Below the pieces are notes generated by a model. The model did not search any database. It saw only the letters and a program-made list of their open reading frames with translations, and was not told the DNA's origin. A stretch of DNA of 64,000 nt. Origin: Tragulus kanchil. Taxonomy: Eukaryota > Chordata > Mammalia > Artiodactyla > Tragulidae. This document shows positions 10,642 through 22,600 of the stretch, one piece after another. The position numbers were made by a program, and so were the translations under genes. The stretch's first letter is position 1. The number at the start of each line of letters is the position of its first letter. Location of the stretch: positions 172,823,501-172,887,500 of the forward strand of contig JAIOJX010000004.1 in assembly GCA_022376925.1 (NCBI GenBank). The letters run 5' to 3'.

Positions 10642-13600
10642 CTGCCAAGAGGGAAGCGAGGCGTGGAGCGGGCGCCGGATGAGGCACACGTTTTTGCACC
10701 CTTGCCTCCTCTGGCCAGTCCCCATCCCCAGGCGCCCGGGGTCCCTTAAGCAGCACTTCACCTAACAAAGGCGGAATCCGAGGCCTGGGGCCAGCCGTGA
10801 CTCAGCCGCTGGCAGCAAGGTTTACGGCTGCACGCCCTCCCCTCGGACTCCCAGCGGAGACTCGTGTACTATTAATTGTAATTAACTAATTATTCTCGCT
10901 GCCAGCTAGCGGAGGAGGAGGCCGGGGGCGGGGGCTCAGATGACTCAGCCGTGTTTACAACAGGCAAACCCATTTAAGAGCTTGTAAAGTCGCTACAAAT
11001 GGCTCTTTGGCAACAGAGGAGTAACGATCCCGTCTCCAGCTGCAGCTCAACAGCAGTCGGCCAGGGCTGGGACCGCGGAGACGGGGTTCTGAGAGCCAAC
11101 GGCGCCACCTGCAGTCCATGTTCCAAAACGCTCTGCTCGGGACCAACGGGGACCTCACAAAATCCAGGATTTAAGACCTGATGGGGCTTCCCAGGTGGCA
11201 CAGTCGTAAGGAATCTGCCTGAAATGCAGGAGACCAGGGGTGGATCCTGGGCTGGGAAGATCCCCTGGAGAAGGAAATGGCCACCCACTCCAGTATTCTT
11301 GCCTGGGAAACCCCGTGGACAGGGGAGCCTGGTGGGCTACAGTCCACGGGACTGCACAAGAATGGCATGGGACCTAACAGCTAAGCAACCATCGACGACT
11401 GTAGGCGGGGAGACCGCGCCCCCGGGTCTCCCTGGGAGCAGCCGGCTCTGCCCCCTTGGGTGCTCCTCACACCACGGTTCACGGGCGAGGGCTTCCAGCT
11501 GGGCCCCGGAGGCCCGGCGGCTCGGACGGGAGCCGGGCCGGTCTGCGACGGGCCCGGGCTGAGCCGCGGGCTGGAGGCCCGGGGGTGTCGGGAGGACCCG
11601 CTGTCTCCGGCACTCACCCACAGTCATGCCGTCCATGTAGCGCTTGATGATGTCGAAGGAGTCGCGGAGGTTGCCCTCTGTGATGTCGAAGATGATGTCG
11701 GCGTGGTTGGCGGGGTAGGCGGGCGTGATGGCCCGGAGGAAGATGATCTCTGCCAAGAGGGAAGCGAGGCGTGGAGCGGGCGCCCGGGGATGCCCGCCCC
11801 CAGGCCTGAGGGCCCAACGTGAGGACCCCAAGGGACCCCAGGTCGCAGCCTGTCCTCTCTCCGCGCCAGGGGCCTGGCGAGATGTCGGGTCCCCCCGGAA
11901 GCCACGGAGGGGATCAGCTGGCGGGCCACCACTGGGAAGTACCTGTGATTGGTCAGGAGGCTCCCTGAAGCTGGGAAGACGGGGAAGGGGGCGCGGACGA
12001 AGGATGTGGGAGAGAGGTCCGGCCGGTCCCCGCCCCACTGTGACGAGGGTCGGACAAGCCCCTTCTCAGGCCAGGCCCCAGGCGGGTGGGCGGCTGTGTC
12101 CAGCTCCCGGGCCACCGGATGCAAAGTCAGCAGACGGCCGGGGCTGGGAGCGCGAGGGCCTGAGGCCCCCAACTCTGATGATCTGGGGTGTCCTCTCTGG
12201 GCCTAGTCTCTCCCCAGAAACGTGAAGGAGGTGGCCCGCGCTGCCCACCAAAGGTCCTCTCCACGCGAAGAGTCAAGGTCTGGATTTCCGGGCCAAGAGG
12301 CCGACAGGTCCTTCTAACTGAGCCCAACTCCCCACAGACGCAAATGGAGGGGCAGCGCCGGCCGTTAGACACTGGGAGGGATTTGCATGTGGTTTGGTGG
12401 AACTGGCCAATCGGCACGAGGTGGACGGCAGTCAGTGATGTCCTCCAACCCGTCGGTGCCACCCTGAGAAGGTTCTGTTCTCCCTTCCCTAGAGGGTGGG
12501 GCGGGGCAGGGTGGGCAGCGTGCCTGCTCCTGAGGCCAGCAGGTCCCTGGGCGCCTCTCCGGCCCTCCCGCCCCACGGCCAGGTTCAGTGCTCCGGTCTG
12601 TGCACCCGCGCGCCCCCCAGGACCCCGTCGCCGCGTGTGGACACTGTCCACACTCCCCGAGACGGACAGCGGTGTCCCGGAGCCTGGCACACAGGAGGCT
12701 CAGTCTGCTGAATGCCTTCTCATGGCGAGCTCTTCCTACGGCCACGGGACGGGTGAAGACTTCACAGAGGAAGGGGGTGTCTGGAGACCACGCCAGCCCG
12801 GCATGTGGGCCACATGCCCCAAAGGAAGGCACACAGCGCCGCTCCCCATCCACAGCCTCCTGCCGGACGCCGCCGCACCAGCTCCACCCGTGGGGAAGGG
12901 GCCGCGACGGCAGGTCGACACGGCCACTGGCGGGCACACGGACCCCTCTGCTGCGGGGCTCCCTGCGGCCCGTCTAGCCACGCCCGCCCACCTGCCCCCC
13001 TGGCCTCCAGGCTGAGTCTTCTGGGTGCAGATGGCCTCGGTCGTGAGCCTCTGCTGGCTCCCAACGTCGTGGAGCTGAAGCCCACCTGCAAGTGCAGGCT
13101 CCCACCGCCCCTCGCAGCTCCCCTCTTGCCAAGCCCCCGCTACTCCAACAGAGCAAGATGGCTTCCTCCCTCAAAGTCCCACAGTCCCCACTCCTCCAGA
13201 CCTTTCCGGAGGAATTCTGCTCTGCCCTCTCTCCCACTCCCCCCTCTCCTAAATCACCTCCTATTGGCCCCTCAGGACCCAGAGTCGAGTCACTGTCTCC
13301 TGGAAGCCTTCCCTGATAGCCCTGCACTTGGCCCAGAATCAACTCTTCATAGCTATTCATAGACAACTGGTATCCCCAAGAAGAGCCCCGCCCCTGCCCC
13401 GCTGAACTTAGGGCTGGGAATGGGCTGCAGCCGGGTGGCCTTGCCGTCCGGAGACACAGAGGAAACGCAGAGGCAGGGAGGGGTCTGTATTCCAAGCCCT
13501 TCAACCCACATCTCGCCTGGGAGCAGCTCCTTCAGGCCCCCTTCTCGGCCGCAGCCAGGGGGCCGCCTGGCGGGGACGCTCCCTCAGACGCTGGCCTCCC

Positions 13601-16600
13601 CGGGACCCTGACGCCGGCTCCAGGCATGGGCGCGGCACTCACCTTCGGGGCGGGTGAACTCGCGGAAGGTGGGCAGCGAGACGACCGTGTGGGAGATGGT
13701 GTGCACCGGGTCCAGCACGCAGGTGACGTCATTGGGCCGGCAGGACTTGACACAGCGGACCGTGTCCGTCTTCTCCTGGCGGAGCCTGAGGGGGGACCAC
13801 AGCACAGACGGGTGGGAAAGGTGGGACCAGGGCTCCCGCAGACGCCGGCATCCAGGAGACGCAGGGGGCCGGGCGGCAGCACCTGCCCCAGGGCTGGCCT
13901 CCCCGGCCCGCCTGCTCCCAGGGCAGCTTCCAGGTCCTTCTACAAACAGGACCACGGCCCGAACCCCCGAGACACCCCCCGTGTCCATCTGCCCTGGCTT
14001 GGATGAGCAAAGCTCCGCTCTTTACCAGCTGTTGGCTGAACTGAGCTTCAGCCTCCACAACTGCCAACCACGTTCATTCCCCCCGCTGCTCACCGAGCGT
14101 GTCTGGAGCGTGTGCTGGGAGCCACACTCCAGGGACACCAACGCGAGCAAGGGCAACGAGGTCTGGCCTTCGGCCTTCCTGGGGCCCCGGGTCAGGGGTG
14201 GGGTCACGGGTACCTCCCCCAGCTCGGTGCCCCACACAGAGCGGCCAGATCTCCAGAGCCGCGTCACGGACCAGGAGGAAGCAGAAGGGGCCCGAGTTTG
14301 TTACAGATCCAGGCACAGTGTTAAAAACCTCTACCATAAAATAAGACACAAACACAAGAGCTACACAAAACGACTTACAGCTTGAAGAGCATCACAAGGC
14401 AAACCGCGTTACAACCAGCACCAAGTCGAGAGAGACCTTCACCTGCTACCCGAGGCCCAGTCATGGGCCCCAGGTCTGTCGAAACCCCCTTGTGCACCCC
14501 CAGAATAACCCCGCTCTGCCTCTGCCAGCCGTGGCCTACTTGGGTTTCCCAACGTTTGTACCACAGAAGTGTCCATCTCGAGACGCAATCATTTAAACTT
14601 GTTCATTGAGAAAAAAAACTTTCTTTGCCATCCCATGTGGCATGTGAGATTTTAGTTCCCTGACCAGGGACGGAACACGTACCCTTGCATTTGGACCAGA
14701 GTCTTAGCCACTGGACCGTCAGGGAAGTCTCTGCTCTACCTTTCTTTCTTTGTTAAATGAGACCTTTTTGGGAGAGCTAGTTCTTTATTTTTCCGGGCTG
14801 CGCGGGGCCTGCCCTGCAGCGCATGGGCTTTCTCTAGCTGCGGCGGCTTCTCTTGTGGAGCACGGGCTCTCGAGCTCGCGGACCCCGTAGTCGTGGCGCG
14901 TGGGCTGAGCTGCCCCAGGGCGTGTGGGCTCTTCCCGGACCAGGGATTGAACCCGGGGCCCCTGCACTGGCAGGCGGATTCTCCACCAGGAAAGCCCTCC
15001 CGCGTCCTCTGGACTCAGCCCCAGGGATCCTGGGTGGCTCTCTTGCTTCCTGTCTTAACAAGGCATCCCGCCTCACTCACACTGCTACTGCCCCAGCTCT
15101 TTCCAAGAAGGGCTGGGCTTGTGTTTTAGTGGAAGACGCTATGTCAAGACCACAGTCTGGATCCCAGCAACGCTCAGTGTTCCTGAGATGGTCCTTGTTT
15201 CGAGGCCTCTTCAGCGGCAATGTTGAAAGATACTACATGGGTTTCCCTGGTGGTCCGGTGGGTAAGGACACCGCCTTGCAGGGCAAGGGGCGCCGGTTCG
15301 ATCCCTGGCCAGGGAAGATCCCGCGTGCTGCGGAACAGCTGGACCGATGTGTCCAATTACCGAGCCGGGGCTCTGGAGCGCATGCACCCAGAGCCGGCGC
15401 TCTGCAGCAAGAGAGGCCACCGCAATGGGAGGCCCACACGGGCCAAAGAACAAAGTTGGATGAAAACAGAGAAATGAAAGACCAATAGAAGTGGCCCGCC
15501 CACCCCCTCCCTCCCCAACCTGACCCCCCTAAAAAGAAGATGTTTAAAGATACGACACACTGTGTCGGCCCACACTGTGAGCCCACACTGATGTCCACCA
15601 TCGGCCCAAGAAGCACAGAATTTTGTCCTTAACCTCCCGTATATACCAAAGGAACCTCCTCTTTTCCATATCAAAATTCCGGTTCTCAAGAACACAGCCG
15701 ATGGCAGAATATCCCATAATCACTTATTCTAGTTTATTTCGCATTTTGACCCAGTAGTCTCAGAATAACAAAACTAAAATTACTACCACTAACATTACTA
15801 CATAATCCCTTAATCACCTGGGGGACACGCTCTCCCTGCTAACCCAGTTTTCAGTAGTTGTGCTCGACCTGCGTAGTCCGAGCCGACAGGGGTTCGTGCT
15901 AGACTTTTTTCTCACGATGCTGGTCGGCTGTAGTTCTGTGGGGGACTATGTTTGATGCTCACACGCTGACAATTAGCCAAGGACACGGATCATGTGTGCC
16001 CGTGGCACATGAACGTCTGTGTGGCTGGGTATAAGATCCTCGGCTTACATTTCCTTGAGTCTCCTAAGTATTCATTTCCTTCTAGTGTTGCCGTGGATAC
16101 ATCTGATGATAATACAGTTTTTTCCCTTATAAGCCTCTTGCTGTTTTTGCCCAAATGCATAGGGTTTTTTTTGTTTGTTTCTCTTTATGTCTTCGTCTTG
16201 ACTGCTCTGAGTCAATATGTTCAAGTATATTGAGTATTCTTTCAATACGGAATTTAAAATCTTTTTCTTATAATTTTGTAAAGTTTCTTGAATGATCAGC
16301 TGAAGCATTTGTTGCCCCCTCCCTTGTTCTGCATTAATTATGCAGAGATGTCTATTAGCTGTGTGCTGGATCTTTTTTTAAAAAAATTTTGGGGCCTCTT
16401 TTATTGGTTTTTTATTTATTTATTTTCATCTATATTTATTCTTTGGCCTGTGTGGGCCTCCCATCGCAGCAGTCTCTCACCGCAGAGCACCGAGAGCGCG
16501 CTGGCTCGTAACTGGAGACACCGGTCCAGCTGCTCCGCGGCACGTGGGATCTTCCCAGGCCAGGGGTTGAACTGATGCCCCTTGCACTGTAAGGTGGACT

Positions 16601-19600
16601 CTGTCTGTCTGTAATATCTGTCACTTTCCATCTCTTTTGTTATTTATTTTCCAATTTATGAGATTTTTCTTCTTTTCAGCTTTTCCTTAAGTATTTATTT
16701 CTGACATTGCTTTTTGCTTAATAACTTAAAAGTATTTCTTGCGTTTCATCATTTCTCAGTTTTTCCTAATTCTGGCTTATGTTTTCCCTTCATTTTTGGC
16801 TATATTTTCCATCGTTTTAGCCGGTTTTCACACAGGTCACAGCTCCGCTCGAGGCTGGGAGCATATGCTCCTGGAGTACTCTCATTCTCCGGAGGGGCAT
16901 CATTCTGTTCCTCGTTCTCTTTTTTCCTACAATGGCTTTGTATGAGACTTAACTTAGTTTTTGGCTAACCATTTTCACGTGAACTTAGTGTCACAAATGG
17001 TGGTTTTTCTGATCTCACGGGGCCTCCTGAGCTGCGCTGAGTTGGGAATTTTGACGCCAAGTGACAATTAGCCAAGGGGATCATGTGTGCCCGTGGCACA
17101 TGAACGTCTGTGTGGCTGGGTATAAGATCCTCGGCTTACATTTCCTTGAGTCTCCTAAGTATTCATTTCCTTCTAGTGTTGCCGTGGATACATCTGATGA
17201 TAATACAGTTTTTTCCCTTATAAGCCTCTTGCTGTTTTGCCCAAATGCATAGGGTTTTTTTTGTTTGTTTCTCTTTATGTCTTCGTCTTGACTGCTCTGA
17301 GTCAATATGTTCAAGTATATTGAGTATTCTTTCAATACGGAATTTAAAATCTTTTTCTTATAATTTTGTAAAGTTTCTTGAATGATCAGCTGAAGCATTT
17401 GTTGCCCCCTCCCTTGTTCTGCATTAATTATGCAGAGATGTCTATTAGCTGTGTGCTGGATCTTTTTTTAAAAAAATTTTGGGGCCTCTTTTATTGGTTT
17501 TTTATTTATTTATTTTCATCTATATTTATTCTTTGGCCTGTGTGGGCCTCCCATCGCAGCAGTCTCTCACCGCAGAGCACCGAGAGCGCGCTGGCTCGTA
17601 ACTGGAGACACCGGTCCAGCTGCTCCGCGGCACGTGGGATCTTCCCAGGCCAGGGGTTGAACTGATGCCCCTTGCACTGTAAGGTGGACTCTGTCTGTCT
17701 GTAATATCTGTCACTTTCCATCTCTTTTGTTATTTATTTTCCAATTTATGAGATTTTTCTTCTTTTCAGCTTTTCCTTAAGTATTTATTTCTGACATTGC
17801 TTTTTGCTTAATAACTTAAAAGTATTTCTTGCGTTTCATCATTTCTCAGTTTTTCCTAATTCTGGCTTATGTTTTCCCTTCATTTTTGGCTATATTTTCC
17901 ATCGTTTTAGCCGGTTTTCACACAGGTCACAGCTCCGCTCGAGGCTGGGAGCATATGCTCCTGGAGTACTCTCATTCTCCGGAGGGGCATCATTCTGTTC
18001 CTCGTTCTCTTTTTTCCTACAATGGCTTTGTATGAGACTTAACTTAGTTTTTGGCTAACCATTTTCACGTGAACTTAGTGTCACAAATGGTGGTTTTTCT
18101 GATCTCACGGGGCCTCCTCAACTGCTGGTTTTGGGGCCTGCTCTCTGACATTCCTCTGCATCCCCCTGGACCTTCACGTTCCACAGTTGCTATCGTCTCT
18201 TTCCTACTGAATTTTCTATTTCCGGCAGTTTCTTTGTAGCATGAGATCCTGACCTCAAAGGAAGCCCTGGTGGCCCTGTTTTAAAAGCTTCATGGGGCTT
18301 CCCTGGTGGCCCAGTGGTTAAGAAGCTGTCTTGCAAAAACTAGGAATAAAACCACCCCGTGACCACCCAGCAATCCCACTACTAGGCCTACACCCCGAGG
18401 AGACCAAAATTTAAAAAGACACATGCACCCCAGTGTTCACGGCAGCACTATTCACAATAGCTAGGACATGGAAGCAGCCTAGATGTTCACCCACAGAATG
18501 GATGAAGAAGCTGTGGTACATATAAGCCATGGAACCCTACTCAGCCATAAAAAGGAATGCATTTGAGTCCGTTCTGTTGAGGTGGATGAACCTAAAGCCT
18601 TTTACACAGAGTGAAGTTAAGTCAGAAAGACAAAAACAAGTATTGCATGTTAGCTCACGGATATGGAAGCACGCACACGACCAGAGAGTCAGCGGGAACC
18701 TGCTCGCCAAGGCGCAGAGCACCCACGCAGCGCTCTGTGGCAACCGAGAGGGGCAGGGGCAGGGGCGGGGCAGGGGCAGGGGCAGGGGCGGGGCAGGGGC
18801 AGGGGCGGGGCGGGGCCACCTGTACACCTGAGGCTGATTCACGCTGATGGAGAGCGGAAGCCAACACAATATTGTAACGCAATTATCCTTCAGTTACAAA
18901 TAAATGCTTTTTTTTGGAAAAGAATCCATCTCGCCATGCAAGGGCCGCAGGTTCTATCCCTGGTCGGGAACTAAGATCCCACATGCGGAGGGCAACTAGC
19001 CCTGCCATCCGCAGCGAAAGGTCCTGCCTCACACAACGGAGGTCCTTCCTGCGTGTCCCAACCACGACCTGATGGAGCCCAAGTACACATTAAAAAAGAA
19101 AAAATAGTCTCCCGAGGGCGAGCCTGCTCCACCGCTCTCCAGGCCTTGCAGACGCCGGCCCCCGGCCGGAGCCCAGGGGCTCCCGTCCCAGCCACGCCAG
19201 CCCGCGGCGCCGCGCCTTCCGGGGAGGCCCGCTGCCCGCTCGGGCCTCCTGGTCTGCCTCCGCCTGCGCAGACGCCAGCACCGTGCGCACGGACTTCATC
19301 TGAACTGTATTTGGAGGTTGCCTCGTTTGGGTGAAAACGTTTCCCATGGATGAAAAATGTTCTTATCTCGCTGTGGTTTTGCTTAGGATCCAGCGTCTTC
19401 GCAGACGGCGGCGCTGGACAGCCGCACACATCCCTTCATCTGATCTTCCCAGGTCTTCCTCTTGCCACCCTGTCTCCTTCCTCGGCTAATAAAATACTCT
19501 GTTTTTCACGTGGGAATTTTAGAGCTGGGCTGGTATGCAGGGCTTTCTGAGAGGAAGCTGGAATAACAAGCGGATGAGCCTGATGACGGATGCCGGGAAT

Positions 19601-22600
19601 CCTGCCCCTCCCTGCACGAGGCTGGGTTTCTGAGAACAGACTCCAGGGCCAGGCTGCCTGGGCTGGACCCCGGGCCCACCTTCTATCGCTGGTGGGCTTC
19701 GGGCAGACCACTCTCGCTCTGTCTCTCTCCTCGTCTTCACTGCGCAATGAGTTCCTAACAGCGCCTTCCTCACAAGGCTCCATGAGGGTTAGTGAATTGC
19801 TTGGCCCGCAGAAGGTGCTGTCTAGTGTCTTCTGCTGCCATGGGTACTATTTTATCATAATAACAATGACCGTGATTACCATCCTTCACCTGTGGGCTTC
19901 CTGGTGGCTCAGGCGATAAATGATCTGCCTGCCATGCAGGAGACCCGGATTCCATCCCCAGGTCGGGAAGATCCCCCGGAGAAGGAAATGGCAGCCCCCT
20001 CCAATATTTCCGCCAGGGAAACCCCATGGATGGAGGTGCCTGGTGGGCTGCAGCCCGTGGGGTCTCACGAGGCAGACAGGACTTGGCGACGGGACACCAC
20101 CACCGCCTCCGGGAGCCTGGTTTACCACAGGGAGCATCAGAAGTGCTCGCGCACGGGGGGACTTCCTCCGCTGCGCTTTTACTGCCGGGGGCTCAGGCTT
20201 GGTTTTTGGTGGAACTACGAGCTGCCAGCCTCACGGCGCTGCTGAAGAAACCCCCGCTGCACACGCAGGTCCAGGAGGCACAAGTGGCGGCAGCTCCAGA
20301 AACCCGCTGAACTTCCATTCCCTGTTTAAATTGAGACCCAGATGGGCACACGGGCGCCTTCCAACGAATGGAGACGCCGACACCCTCATTGCCTATCACA
20401 GCCGGGCAGCAACTTCACGGTGTAAGAACTTCATGGGATTTTCAAACTAGTCCAGGATGTGGGCCCTGAAACTCTGGAAGGCAAATGAGTGCTCTGATGT
20501 CACGGAACCAGTACATGCCAAGGAGGAGAGCCGAACTCCATGGTTTTGTTTAGGTGGGTGGGCGGCGAGGGTTGTTTTCTGCCCTGTGTGATCCACAGGA
20601 TGATACAGGAATACCGCAGAATGGCCTCAAGGGACTGCAGGGAGGCGAGCGGTCAGGCCATCAGACGCCAGCCCCAGGTGCGCATCAGGTCCACACAGAA
20701 CATAAGAGGTGCTCTAGATTGGAAGAGGCCAGCAGCAGAGGTAGGAGTCCCACAAACATGGGAAAGGGCAAGACAAGCTGCGTAGTCAGTGGAGATGTAG
20801 AGGGCATCTGGCAAGCCTTTCAAGGTCACCGAAAGGCTTCTAAGGCCCCCAAGACTTCCCCCCACATCTTCACACTCCTAGGGGAAATGTGTGTCCCCTA
20901 GCCAGTAGCTAGGGACACAGCTACGAATGAGACAGACGTGGTCCCTGCCTCCACGGAGCCTTCCGGGTGGCGGGGAAGACAAAAGCAAAACCTGGACAGG
21001 TGGGACCTGAAAACTGTGACGAGCCCCCCAAAGGCGGTGCTACGAGAAAGGCGGACAGAAGAAACAGAGCCCAGGGGTGTCCAGGGAGGCCCAGGGGCGA
21101 CAGGAACACAGCAGTTGAGGCTTCACCGACATTCAGGCCGGGGGCGCAAAAGCACATGCAAAGGGCCGGCGGCCGCCGAGAGCGCGGCAGTGTGGCTCCA
21201 GGAAGTGAGTCCAGAGAGACCCGACGGAGCCGGGCTGGAGGCGAGCCCTAGCAGTCTGTGAGCCAGGACTTCAAGAGGCACCCTGGGGGTCTGGCAGGGA
21301 TCGTGGGGGGAGAGATCTGTGAAGAGAGGCGGGCTGACCGCGGTCCCGTGGGAGGCGGTGACAGAGGGGGACAGTCAGAGCTGCACAGCCAGCAAACCAA
21401 GGTTCAAAGGCCAAGTGTGGGATCCTGGGCAACTCGCTCAACCCTCGAGTCTCTCTGGGGCCAACATGCCTGCCGCACAGGACAGAAGTAACACACAGGG
21501 AGGACCAGGGGCCCGCGCGGGGCTCCCCCGAGCAGCATGTCCATCCTGCTGTCTCCTCCTGGCGCAAAGCTGGGGTCCTCGGTGGACGGAGCTGACCTCA
21601 CCCAGGGAAGGGCTGCCCCCCCCAGGGGCTGTGCGCGTGCTCAGTGCTTGTCCACAGGCTCAGGCTTCCCGTCAAGACAAGCAGAATGGGAGGCCGGAGT
21701 CTCCAGCCGCGGCTCTTGGGGTCTCGGTGGAAGGCTCGGCCCCCGGCAACACAGCAAGGAAGCCAATCCCGGCCAGAGACCTGGCTCCGGGGCCGGGCTC
21801 CACCGCACACAGGCCCCGCGTCCCCTTGGCCAATCCCCTCCGCCTCGCTGGACCTCAGTTTCCCCATCTGAGAAATGAGAGAGGAAGGAGCGGAGCTATC
21901 TCCCGGGAGCCTCGGCTCCTCATCCCCAGGCTCAGCACAAGCGGGAGCGACAGCATCATCTCAAACGAAGCCCCCAGTCCTCGCGCTGCCCTGGCCTGCA
22001 CTCCCTGGCGGTGCGGACCGGGACTCCCACCCACAGAAGCTCTGGGCGCAGTCGCCCTCGGGGGCGCCAGGCAGTGCTCGGTTCCCCTGACCCCCTGAAC
22101 GAGCAGCACAGGCACCCCGATCGCGCCAAAGAAGACCAAGGCACGCCAGCCCTGCTGTGGGGATCGCCCGCGGAGCCTTTATTCACGTCCCGAGGGGAGG
22201 GTGGGGAGCCACGGGAGGGGCCTCCCGGAGCCGAAGCGCGGGCTCAGAGCTCTGCGGACACAAAGATGTAAAGCTTGGCCACAAAGGAGCTGACGGTGCC
22301 GTGGCGAGAGAGGTCCATCCTGACGGTCAGGAGCATGTCCCGGGGCTCGGGGACGGGCTTGGTGAGGGCCACCACCCCGCTGTGGTGGCTCACTTTCCGG
22401 GTGGTGAAAAAGCCCTCCTCGTTGCCGCCGGTGATGGCCAGCTGCATGCGGTCCCCGGGGAGGGCCCTGGAGGGGCCCATGCGGAAGACCACGGCGGGCA
22501 CTTGAATGTTGGTGGGGAAAGAGAGGTGGTAGGAGGTTATTCTCAGAGGCAGCGCGGGGCACTCCTGATTCTCATGGCAAGGCAAGCGCTCGCAGCGGCT

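Larger units (their letters stand above)
9585..11785. repeat. Tandem duplication 4, carrying exon 16
   Basis: The copies are 9585-10693 and 10694-11785. Homology stops at about 10677. The last ~16 bases of the first copy (GGATGAGGCACACGTT) do not align to the second, as expected of a low-quality contig end. It duplicates FBLN1 exon 16, a Bov-tA SINE and the regulatory-site cluster. Confidence 0.93.

Noticed and set aside
18750..18815. Gly-rich coding repeat
   Set aside because: The G-rich tract can be read as a Gly/Arg/Ala repeat protein, but it lies inside an L1 3' tail and is simply a short tandem repeat.
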